Of a stretch of DNA of 64,000 nucleotides, positions 23,891-34,248 are shown one piece after another. Position numbers and translations under genes: made by a program. The notes beneath the pieces were generated by a model, which was not told where the DNA came from, ran no database searches, and saw only the letters and a program-made list of their open reading frames with translations. Numbering within the stretch: the first letter of the stretch is position 1; each line of letters begins with the position of its first letter. The stretch comes from Lanius collurio (lineage: Eukaryota > Chordata > Aves > Passeriformes > Laniidae). The stretch covers positions 2,165,000 through 2,228,999 of the forward strand of contig JACBWW010000069.1 of assembly GCA_020086605.1 (NCBI GenBank), in the 5' to 3' direction.

Positions 23891-24473
23891 ACTGTATTCA
23901 CTAATTATACATCCTGAAAAGAATTTGGTTCAGTGTAAGATGATCCTAGTGATATGCTAATCCCTTTTTCTGCTTGGTGCAGCCTGAAGCCTGTGTCTAA
24001 CATTTTTTTCAACTGTATGACAATAAAAGTTGTGGCAACAAAAGGAATAAATGGGCAGCTAAAGAAGGTATAGCTGAAACACATGGCGGACCAGTTCTCT
24101 CCTCTCCTTCTGGCTGCTCTTTTGTAGGCTCTGGTTTGGTATCCTCAAGTCAATAGCCGAAAGCCAGCCACCTCAGCAACTTAGTATGACACCCAAGCCC
24201 TCTCTCTTCACATTCATGAATAGTCAGCAAGCAGCAGACAAAATAGAACTAATCTTTTTTGACAGAATTGTTCAATTTTAGAGGAAAGGCTTTTGAGGCA
24301 CCTTCCATACATTTGCAGAATATGAGACAACAATGGCCACCACCACATTTTGACAAAAGGACGACCAGGGGTGTGAGCACGCACACGCACCACGGCCGTC
24401 CACAGAAAATATTGCAGCCAAGTTCAAGCCACAGCAGGATGTGCCCATTGTTAGGGGGAAGGCTGGCAGGCAA
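23891..24473. promoter_or_regulatory. Candidate conserved non-coding element
   Basis: The segment is non-repetitive, with ACAATAAAAG, AACAATGG and ATGCTAAT-like cores suggestive of SOX and POU/homeodomain binding, and low coding potential. It belongs to a 1.5-kb run of similar texture that continues past the AAAT repeat to about 25420. Confidence 0.28.
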
Positions 24474-24530
24474 GAAAATAAATAAATAAACAAATAAATA
24501 AATAATAAATAAATAATATTTAAAAAAACC
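24474..24530 (+). repeat. (AAAT)n microsatellite
   Basis: Imperfect AAAT tetramers are interrupted by AAAC and AAT units and end in an A run. Confidence 0.95.
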
Positions 24531-24674
24531 CAAACCTCCATTGTTTTGTTGCCGATTATTAAACATATGCATCTCGATAATGTGTGATTAGAGTTATTTG
24601 TCTTGATTAGCCCAAGTTAAGAGAGCTGATTAATATCCACTCTTTAATTTCCTGTCATAGGCTGATAACTTAAT
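24531..24674. promoter_or_regulatory. Candidate conserved non-coding element, homeodomain-rich
   Basis: Within about 140 bp there are several ATTA/TAAT cores (for example CCGATTATTAAAC, GTGTGATTAGAG, CTTGATTAGCCC and CTGATTAATATCC). This density exceeds that of the neighbouring DNA. No repeat is recognised. Confidence 0.3.
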
Positions 24675-24710
24675 CTTTTTTTTTTCTCTTTCTTTTTTTT
24701 TTTTTCTTTT
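24675..24710 (+). repeat. T-rich pyrimidine tract
   Basis: T runs are interrupted by CTC and C. No recognisable exon follows it. Confidence 0.85.
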
Positions 24711-24918
24711 GGACCAATGAATCTTATTGCAAAATACATTCAATCCCTCAGGTTCTCGCCTTCATTTAAAAGGTGGTTTTGCCATTTCAAAATCCTGTAA
24801 CACAGCAGCCACTCGCAAGTCCAGTGTGTGCAGGGAAGGGCATTCCTGCTTTTCCCTTCTCTCCTCTCCATTTAATACAAGCATATCCCTACCTCCAAAG
24901 ACAGAAAGCAGGGAAGAT

Positions 24919-24939
24919 ATAATAATATTAATAATAATA

Positions 24940-24984
<45 letters not shown>

Positions 24985-25029
24985 TGGTAATAGTAATAAT
25001 AATAGTACTAGTAATATAATAATAATAAA
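24919..25029 (+). repeat. (AAT)n microsatellite
   Basis: The core at 24947-24983 is pure. Both edges are degenerate, with TAG, TGG and ACT variants. It produces poly-Ile and poly-Tyr/Leu frames that are artefacts. Confidence 0.97.
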
Positions 25030-25420
25030 TGCACCCAGTCTGTGGGCAAAACCAGAAGTTAGCGACATGGTCCATGCAGCTGCAACACTGCATTTAAAAT
25101 TCAGTTTACTCCTAGGAAGAGGGCTAATCCTGCCCCTGTAATTCCCTACAGCCAAAATGTACCCCCCTCCCTGAGTGACAGTGCAATGCAAAGACACTCG
25201 CACGCTTATCTTCCCCAACCAGATGGCCGACTTGGATCAATGCACACACGCCACGATCAATGGGAGCGATAAAGAATTAGGAAAACAGTGGTACATGCTC
25301 CCAGAAAGCTTGTACACTGCATAATTATTTTATGATTCTACACATGGCTACATGTGATACTGGAGTCAAGAAGGAAAAGGATAATTAGAGAGCCAGAAAG
25401 CACCCGTACTGCACTACACA
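25030..25420. promoter_or_regulatory. Candidate conserved non-coding element
   Basis: The non-repetitive block keeps CpG within ATCAATGCACACACGCCACG and GGGAGCGATAAAG contexts and has GATCAATG/ATCAAT cores in tandem at about 25235-25262. It lies just upstream of the CpG-rich segment, which would suit a promoter-proximal element. Confidence 0.27.
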
Positions 25421-25509
25421 CTTTGTCAGTCAGCAGTTCCCACTCGGCTCAACTCACCGCCGTTATCTCCTCTCCTGCCCCCTTGCAAACGAATTTAGGA
25501 AATATGTAA

Positions 25510-26165
25510 AATATGAGGGGGGGGCGGCTTCTGGGTTACCGGGACGGGATACGGGAGATTATCGTGTCCTGTGATACGACAGCAAAAGTTCTTGTGCGCT
25601 GGGTGGGGCAGGACTGTGCGAGCATCGCTTGGGGAGCAGAGGCGGGGGTGGCATCGTGGGGCACCCCGAACCCTTCCAGGGCTTTGTTGAGAAAGGGACA
25701 CATCCACATCCAGTCAATAAAACACAGCTGCATAGGTTGCTCTCGGGGTTTGGGGTTTTTTTCCCCCCTCCTTTCCTCCCAGCAGCGATTTTGTGATTGG
25801 CTCCTTGTATCCAGCCTGTTTTGCCACCACACTGAAGGGAAGAGAAGGGGAGGGGGCAGGAAAGAGCTGCCCCCACCCCCTCCCGCACTGACCGAAGGAC
25901 GCAGGATAAATATGAAAAAGCTGGATGGTCACGACTGCGACTCTGGACGGCAAAGCGCACATGACCGAGATCATGGAGCAGAACAATGCCAGGCGGAACG
26001 CTGCCCTCGGTGGCAAGGCGGGCAGTGGGGAGGAATCGCAGCGCTGAGCGCTTCGCAAAAACACTTCGTCACCGCCTGACGCCACCGAGCCACCAGCCCG
26101 TCCTCGCCCTGCCTGCACCAGTGCAACACCACCCTCTAATTGCTGCTGGGAGCGCCGAGGGGACA
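25510..26165. promoter_or_regulatory. CpG-island-like segment, candidate promoter
   Basis: A hand count gives about 38 CpG in roughly 650 bp. With GC of about 58 percent that is an observed/expected ratio near 0.7, while the flanks are strongly CpG-depleted. A GC box GGGGCGG lies at 25521-25527 and a second near 25639-25647. An inverted CCAAT box GATTGGCT lies at 25795-25802 and a TATA-like ATAAATA at 25906-25912. A splice-donor-like CACG|GTGAGA occurs at about 26240 on the + strand. Together these suit a + strand promoter with a start near 25935, but no downstream exon is recognised. It could also be an enhancer or an alternative or lncRNA promoter. Confidence 0.45.
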
Positions 26166-28480
26166 AGGAGGTGGGAGGCACACGGACAGGACCTTCCTGC
26201 TGGCCATCAGGCTGGTGGCTGGACCTGGGCTCGTGGCACGGTGAGAAAGGGGTAGGAAATTCCCAAAATGGGTTGTGTAGGGTGCACTCACCAGCCAGCC
26301 GAGGAGCAGGAGGTGTGATGGAGAGCTGGAGCTCTGGGTGGAACGGGGCAGTCACCACTTCTGCAGCTGCAGAGCTGTCACCTTTGAAGACCATGGTCCA
26401 GAGATATCTGCCCAGGTCCTTCTGCAGGGATGTGGCAGAGAGGCTCACTCTGCATCCCCTCATCCCTGTCCCAGCACAAACCAGGGCCAAACAGCACTTT
26501 TGAATGAATAAATGAACAGACACTGCGGTGGTGATGTATTTGGAAATGTCCATTTTTAACATGAGGCTTTAAAATTGGGGTCTCTCCTGTTGACATTTGA
26601 CTCTAGTCAAGACCAAAGCTCAGAGCCTTTGTCCTGACATGTGGAGCAAAACATCTCTGATGTGCACTCAAAGTCACCCCAAAATCATCTGCTCTTTACT
26701 TGTCTCTTACCCTCAACACAGGTCGCCAGACAGGCAAAGGCCCATCAAACTGCAGCAGATTCATGAGTAGAAACCACCACTATGGACCTGTCTGTGAGGC
26801 CAGAGAGGGGGTCACAGACACCTCACTCACTGAGTTGGTGACTGCAGCTCCAGCCATGAACACACCTCTCTGCTGGTGGCATCTCTGAGGAGGGGGAGAT
26901 GATGCTTAGAGATGCCTAATCAAGGTAGACTCACTCAAGGGACCACCTCGATTTGGATTTATAAATCCTAGAGGATTTATAGTCCTGGCCAGCTGTGCAG
27001 GGGATTCCACCTGCTATAACCAGCCTGCCCTGATGGGTGTATGACCTTCACTGGTGTAGATGTCACTGTCACAGCAGCATTGTTCCACCTGAGCAGGTGT
27101 GCACTGACCAAAGTCTTGGAGAGTCAGATCTCTGGAAGAGGTGGACAGTGTGGAAGTCAAGTGCCTGTTTCAGCTTCTTAATCAAAATGTGTCTATGAAA
27201 AACAAAATCCAACTTTTCAGGCAGATACAACATTTTTGTTTCTGCTTCTGTTTCTTTTGATACTTTACAGCTATGTATGGAAAACCCCTACAGTATTTCT
27301 TTCCTTTTAAAATTGCCATTCTTGGGTAAAAGTTTTATTAAAGATGTATCTCAAATTGGATATTTATCCTAAAAAAAAAAAAGACCCTCAGTTTTAGTTC
27401 TCAAAATTCTTCCCCTTTTTAATGGTCAAATAAAGATAGGCGCTTCAGATAGAAAAGGGAATTATTTCCAAAATTTCTCCTGAGAAATAATTGCTTCCAC
27501 TAATCATTGTTTCCACAAAGAAAAGGTTCTTTAGTGACACAGGTTCTGCCTTTGGAGTTGGCATCATACTGGGTAACAGCGTAATTAGAAATGGAGAGAT
27601 GTAATAACTCTCCAGGTTGGAACTGATCTGTACCAGATCAGTTTTGCCTCACTTGGAGATGGACTATCCATTTCTGGAGTGCAATTTAATTACTTCTGTG
27701 GTAGCAGGTGGTAAGTTCTGCATCTCCCCTGATTGGTAAAGTGCCTCTTCTCCTCAGCCCCGTTCCCTGCACCTTTGCTGTGTCCATCCTCTTCCTTGCT
27801 GGGTCCATCTCTCTTGTTTGGTATTTTCCTGCGGTAGCAGCGACAATGGACAAATTCCACCATTTCTTGGGGCAAGAGAGGACCTGGAACCACAGCTGCA
27901 GCCAAAGAAAACACATTGCCACTCAGGGCAGGGGATTTTTTACAACCTTCTGTGTATTAGGCAGTCTTTCTAACACAGAATTAAATAACCTGACAGATGC
28001 CTTAAATTTTGGCAGCTGCTTTGGTTCCCTTAGGCAGGGATGACTAGAAGATGTGGAATACCTTGGCCATGTTTGCTTTCTCTTGGCCAGACCACTGCCA
28101 GAGGTTTTAAATATCACAAATATCAAGACATTGTCTCTAGAACAGCTGGATTACCATACTTTTTTAACACCCCTGTGTTTTTGTCTTCTGGTGAGGCTGG
28201 TCCATGCCATTCATGGCATAACTTGAAGCTCCCATAACATGGCCCCTGCTGTGGATCAAGGATGGAAGTGCAATTGCGTGTCCTGTCATGAAAGAGTGTG
28301 TGAAAACAACCTGGAATCAGTCCAAAAGCAATCCCACCACAGAGCATCTCATGAGCCCACCCCTGCTGTGGATTCTTCCTGGGATGGGAGCACATCCAGC
28401 TCCATGTGGAAAGGCCCCTGATAAGGAGCACCTCAGGGTGGCTTCTATGAAGAGGTTCCTGCAAATCTGTTTCACGAAGT
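26166..28480. other. Gene-free unique sequence
   Basis: GC content falls after the island. The stretch contains small palindromes at 26955-26968 and 27621-27643, described as findings, and an A run at 27371-27383. No transposon or exon is recognised. Confidence 0.5.
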
Positions 28481-28735
28481 TATGGAATCATAGAATCCCA
28501 GAATGGTTTGGGTTGCAAGGGAGCTTCAAGATTGCTTGTTTCCAATCCCCTGCCATGGGCAGGGTCACCTTCCACTATCCCAGGTTGCTCCAAGCCCTGT
28601 CCAACCTGGCCTTGAACACTTCCAGGGATGGGGCAGCCACAGCTTCTCTGGGCACCCTGTGCCAGGGCCTCACTCACCTCACAGGGAAGAATTTCTTCTG
28701 AACATCTCATCAAAACCTCCCCTCTGCCAGTTTAA
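28481..28735 (-). mobile_element. CR1 LINE 3'-end fragment, about 250 bp
   Basis: The copy has the tail GGAATCATAGAATCCCAGAA, the TGGTTTGGGTTG block, a one-base variant of the hairpin (GCCATGGGCAGGGTCACC), GTTGCTCCAAGCCCTGTCCA, GGATGGGGCAGCCACAGCTT and the GGGAAGAATTTCTTC block. It is the same subfamily as the 62.1-kb copy and has no coding part. Confidence 0.95.
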
Positions 28736-29724
28736 AAATCACCAAGTAGAAGACAAATCTATAAGAGGAGACTAAATCTCTGCAGACCAGTGCCCAGAAC
28801 TCTGTTACAAAAGGGGAACTGAGGTACCTCTCAGTGCCTCTCACAGCGAGTGGGTGACAACACACGACACTGATGCTGCTCGTAACGATTTACAGGAATT
28901 GCTGAAATAAGAGGTAAATAGAATTTACTTCTTGACAATTGACAGCAAATCAGACTTAAATTGTCCTAGATGCAAGTAGGCTGATAGAGAAGCAAGCAAC
29001 AATTTTTTGTGTCTTTTCTATATGTTAGGGTTTGGGGGGTTTTGTCTCTTGCAAAGCTAAGTAGCAAATTTTCTCTCCTATCTTCCATTATTTCCTATTT
29101 AATTTTAGGTTCCAGTTTTGGCCTTGAACAGTAATGGTGTTATCAGAGAGCAGTGCCTTGGACTCAAGGAGGCTCTCAGAAAATATTGGTACCATCTTCC
29201 ATAAAACATTTTAAACACATGCTATTTGTTTTTAGTCTCCCTTCTGGTTTTACACCCTACAAAGAGGACATTTAATATGTACAATAGAATTAATAGGCAT
29301 GCAATGTAAGCAGGACTTACATTCAAAATACACTTCCACAAAACAAAGGAGCAGCTGTGAAAATGTAGAGTCTGCTGAAAATTTTCTACTTGGGTATCAC
29401 ATTTGCTAAAAGATTTACTCGGCAAAGTTTTATCTAATTTCCCATTCATTCAATTAAGGAGAGAGATAAATTCCCAGATCCCAAGAGATTAAGGGAAACT
29501 ATGTTTAGCTCCCCCCTTACACTTGTGATCAAGACCATGTTCAGTTTCATGATTATTGCTCTCAAGCTCTGTGCTGCTGATAGAAGAATACCTCCATCTT
29601 CCACCAAATCCAAAGGGATTTGGAAGTGCTCAGAATGACACAGATCTGTCCAGATCAGGAGGATTCAAACCACATGGGACAAAATACCCCATTCAGCAAG
29701 GCTACAGCAACTGAGGATTGGGTT
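28736..29724. other. Gene-free unique sequence
   Basis: AT-leaning DNA. Nothing recognisable is present. Confidence 0.5.
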
Positions 29725-29818
29725 TTGGACAACCTAAACTGAGGGGAAGGTGTCCCTGCCCATGGCAGGGGGTTGGAACTTTGGAACTAGATGATCTTTT
29801 ATGGTTCTTAAAGGAACC
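29725..29818 (+). mobile_element. CR1 LINE terminal fragment
   Basis: A diverged ACAACCTAAACTGAGGGGAA leads into GGTGTCCCTGCCCATGGCAG and a GGTTGGAACT block in which TTGGAACT is repeated. The copy ends at AGATGATCTTTTATGGTTCT. The terminal block is degraded. Confidence 0.87.
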
Positions 29819-32800
29819 ATGCTAGGACTGTACAGGTCTATGAGTGGTCTTTCAGCTTTTTGGGGAGGAATGGGCAAAGCTCATGGGTTGCCAGGTCAAA
29901 CAGTTCAGAGCAAGAAGAAAACACAAAATCTCTTAGGAATGAATCGAGTGATAAAGATGAGGAAAACAGATAAAGTGAAATTAATCACTTTTGTGCTGGT
30001 ATTTGTGTCTCATATCCTTTATCAACTTGCATAAGCAAAGGCAATGCTATTTTTGGAACAAAACCAGAAACACCAATATTTTCTTGAAAATCAGTCGAGA
30101 ATTCTGCTTTTAGTCTTTGGGGTAGTTATTTTCTGGAGTCAGCTATCCATTTAAAGGTAAACTATGGATCTTGTGGGTGACAAATGGGTAGAAAGGTTGA
30201 ACATGGAGGCATCCATCCCAAAAACACTGAGCTCTGAAGGAGATTCCTGGCCATCTTATGCATTAACAGAAGGCACAGCTGAAGTCTTCCTATGTCCCAC
30301 CACATAGTCAGTGGCTGGGAGTTGTTGGCAGCACCAACAAACAGCTGCTCTTGCCTTATTAACTTTATGAACTAAATGTAACAATGATTCTGGGTTGCAA
30401 GAGTTTTCCAGGCTATTTACACCTCCCATGCTTCTATGGGTAATGGGGATGGGCAATTCCAGCACCCCCCAGACCAAATGGAAATTGAATTTCCTGTAGT
30501 CCTGGTAGGCAAGGTGTCCTCAGACCTTCTTGTTCCAAACACAGATGAACAGCAGGACTGTAAAGCAGCAGCTCCTTTATGCATTCAAGGCAAGGCATTT
30601 GGCAGCAGGTTTGATGAGACCATTACCTCTCACATTGATCTGCATTGTCTCAGTAAGTTCTTCTCATCTGTTTGATGTCTCTAAACTTCTGCTTGGATTG
30701 AAAATTGTTTGAAGATAAAAAAATCTTGTTGGTGAGGGGCTTTTTTCCTTTAAAAGCACAATAATCCACAAATAGGCTGTAGCAACTGTGATATTTCTCC
30801 TCCTGCTGCTGCATCTACCACTGTAATTGGAATTGAACCTCTCTTGCTACCTTGATGAAGAATTAATTTCCAAAAGCATCCTCAGGTATGGATGAGAAGT
30901 TTGCAGATTTGAGCCTCAGATAACAAACATGGTTACTTTGCAAGCACTAATATAAAATGTAAGTTCCTTCATGTTTCAAAGCAGGAAAACTTCAGGGCAC
31001 TAAACAGACTTTCTTGGATTTTGATGTCTGTTTGTAAAAAAACAAAGAAAGCAAGGCAAATGTTGGAAAAGACCAAAGATATTATTATAAATGTTACCAG
31101 AAATTTTTGATTAAGCACTGCCTGGTTTTAATAAGCTTGAAAACATCATCAGCAATTAACAGGCGAACCAGAATGATGCTGCATAGTCAAGGAAGGGTAA
31201 TTGTGCTCATTATATTGCCAGAGATGCAGCTGATCAAAAAGGAAAACACTGTTTTCCCTGAAGTTCCTTTACAGTCTTTAGGTGGAATCGGCACTGAGTT
31301 CACAGGCACTAATCAGCCAAAGGGCTTCACACAGGAGCTGCTCACCAACCTGTGATGCCTCACACACCACCAAGACTAATGGCAGGTCTCCCACTGGATG
31401 TGTGTATCTCCTTTTTCAAGGCTATCCATGCTTTTTTGGCCATTTAATCTGAAATAGCCATGTTTATCCCTCAAGAAGCAACAGCAGCCTCTGGTCATTC
31501 TGCATTGTGGAGGGGAAGTGTTGAGGGACAGCAGGGGGCAAGGACATGTCTGCAAACTCCTTTTTGGAGGCAAAATATCCCTGTGAATTTACTTGGAAAG
31601 AAGAATATGGTGGAACCCTGTTACTACAAAAAGTGGAAAAGCTATTCATTTTTCTACAGTGACATAATTGTAGTCACCCAAGAATGTGAGAGAGGCAATG
31701 TCTGCAGGCAGGTGGTAAAAGTTCAGCTGACATAACTGAAAATGGGACAGACAAACCATTTTCGCAGTAAAAATTGTTGTTGTTTTTATAATCCAAAGCT
31801 GGGATTCTGAAGTTTGACTTTCCCACTACTGTCTCTTTCCAGGATGGGACAAACTGTATGGACCACCCTGAAAAATTGCAACTTCCTCTACAACCAAAGG
31901 TCACTTGCAACCCGTCAGTGGTGACTCTATAAAGGAATTGCTGGCTTTGTTTGGGCCCTGCTCTGCATATGAACAAGCACTTCACCCATTCCCCTCACCC
32001 TGGCCTCTCATTTCCATAATTACCTGCTTACTGTGAATATGATGCATTTAATATCTCAATTTATTCAAACAGGGCCTGCAGCTGTAGGTGCTGTGCTGCA
32101 CCTACAGGTTTCTTTAATGGCTTGGTGCTTTCTTAGCCAGTGTAACCAAACACCAGTTCCCTCCAGGGATATACAGCAGCCTCTCCTCCAAACAAGCAAA
32201 CTGTTGGTTATGACAACAGTTGTTTAGTGGTGTCTATTTTTTAAGAAATGTGGGCCAATATAGTGCCTGCACCCACATTTTCAACAGAAAGTCCTGTGGG
32301 TTTGAAATACAGTTCATATTTAACCAACTTCCAGTGTTTTAAAGCTTTTTCTGAAAAATTTAGTCTCAGAAAAAAGAAAGCTACTCCTTGTGCAAAACTG
32401 ATTTTTTAATTTATAGTGAGACTTTTAAGTTTTTAAGCTTTGTGGGGAAATGTTCTGCATGAGAACCACATGTGCAAATATTTCTTGAAGAGACAAAAAA
32501 GACATTGCAACGAGGTTTGGCACCAAACTCAATTCTGCATCCCGGCAATAATTCACCAATGTAATTCCATCAAGGACTCACATCAGCTCAGTGTGGAAAA
32601 AGAAAGTTCAAGGGAAAGGCTCTGAGCCTTTCAGCACAGATTCCTTTGCTGAAGAGTCAGGAGGCAGCAATTAAACTCAGTTACATTGGGGTGAATGTGC
32701 CCTCCCCGTGCCCAGCTCAGAGACCACACACGCGCCTGGCGACTCTCGGGGGGTGAAATGTGTCCTCCTCTGGCCGGGTCAGTTATAGCCAGCAACTCTT

Positions 32801-34183
32801 TGAGGTTTTGGCTTAAAGGTGCAGCCCTGAGAAACCCTTGGGGAGACAATCCTGCCCCAAGTTGGCTATCCTGATAGGGTTGCCCCTTTTGGAGGACGCG
32901 AGACATCGACCCAATTTGCACAGTCCCTCGTCATTAGCATAGACCCATTTCAAGAGAGCTCTTTGAACACCAGTTGCCTCCAAATTCCATTACCTCTCTC
33001 CCTGCTGGGTTTTGTGCTTTAAGTATCAGGCAGGGGCTGGGAGAAGAAAAGAGAAAGAAAAAAAACCCAGTAAGTGAAATCCTAAGCCCAAATAATTAGA
33101 CGTGTTGCAGTTAGTTCTCTAAACTCTTACTTATTGCTTTTTCTCCGTTTGACAGAATATAATCTGCCTTTTTTTTTTTTCAGGCTTGACACACAGGTCA
33201 GTTAATCCAGAGGTTCCTAAGTCTGAATGAGACACAGAGAGAGAGGCAAACACCAACTTTTTATGTGTTTGTCACAGCACTTCATCTTTGTTTGCAGCCT
33301 CATCTGAGGTACACGCAAATTTCAGAGTCATCCTTGCTTGCAGGTACTCTGAGAAAACTTCAGTTGGAGAGGGAAAAACAAGCAGGATGTCTTTGCTGTC
33401 TGGCAGATAAGCTTAAGGGTAACAATAGTATCTCATCCTTTGAGAGGCAGGCTTGGGGTTGCTGGATAATTTTAAGAGGAAAACTGCTCATAGAAAAATG
33501 CTGTGTGGACAGAGGAGAGTTTTAGCTCTACACTGAAAGGTAGCAGACATTTTTATTTTCATCTGGAGGTGAAGATCCAGCCCTGGCCTGGCATGGGGGG
33601 CACTCATTTCTTTTGAAAATTAGACTGTGAGTGCAGGACAACTGAGGAAGTCCTGCTGGTTTGATTGCTCAAAGATTTTGTTTCTTTGTGTTCAGAAGCG
33701 AGTATTGAATCTTGTTGTCTAGAAAATAGAAGAGGAAAAGGTTATTTCTGCTAAATATCCAACACCACCATCATTACTCTCCACAAGTGAGAGTACCAGC
33801 GTTCAATGCCTGTAAATACTTATTTGAAGGTAGGACATAGCAGCCAAAGACAGCAGAGGCTCCACGCATGGACTAAAGTTCTGCTGTTATGGGATCTTCA
33901 GCAGAAATTCGCTTTGATCAGGCCACAGCATGACCCACAGCAGGTGAACTCACCATGGGGCTGCACTTGCAGAGCTGTTTGATCTTCACTCCATTTCTTT
34001 TCAGTGCAGTTGGCTGCATTGGTTAAGTTTTCTTTAGAAAGAGAATTCTTACTTGGAGTGACTTGTGTAAAAAAGAAAGTCAGATTGAAAAATACACATG
34101 GAGTAGAAAGAAGTGAGGTCTGTCGTGCTCATTTCTTCTCCAGGGATCAAATTTTTCCCTGGCTTTCAAGGAAGTTGTATCTT
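29819..34183. other. Gene-free unique sequence, about 4.4 kb
   Basis: No transposon is recognised. A strong donor/acceptor pair that would define a 114-bp intron lies at 33070-33183 (see findings), but no coding exon flanks it. A T-rich tract lies at 33171-33180. The stretch at 32690-32920 is more GC- and CpG-rich than its neighbours but too short to call an island. Confidence 0.5.
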
Positions 34184-34248
34184 CTGCAGGGCCAGGAGTT
34201 GGGCTGGATCCTGGTGTGTCCCTTCCAACTCAGGACATTCTGTGATCT
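34184..34248 (+). mobile_element. CR1 LINE terminal fragment
   Basis: The segment has the CTGCAGGGCCAGGAGTTGGG tail variant, GTCCCTTCCAACTCAGGACA and an ATTCTGTGATCTC end. It is a short relic of the same tail variant as the copies at 3.3, 45.6 and 59.2 kb. Confidence 0.85.

Noticed and set aside
25714..26562. Longest open frame of the window, 282 codons on the minus strand
   Set aside because: It covers the GC-rich CpG segment, where stops are rare. The peptide has no recognisable domain, is low in complexity in places, and opposes the promoter motif order.
28288..28701. 137-codon frame ending over a CR1 copy
   Set aside because: Its second half is the reverse strand of a CR1 3' untranslated region, the same peptide-like string seen at other CR1 copies.
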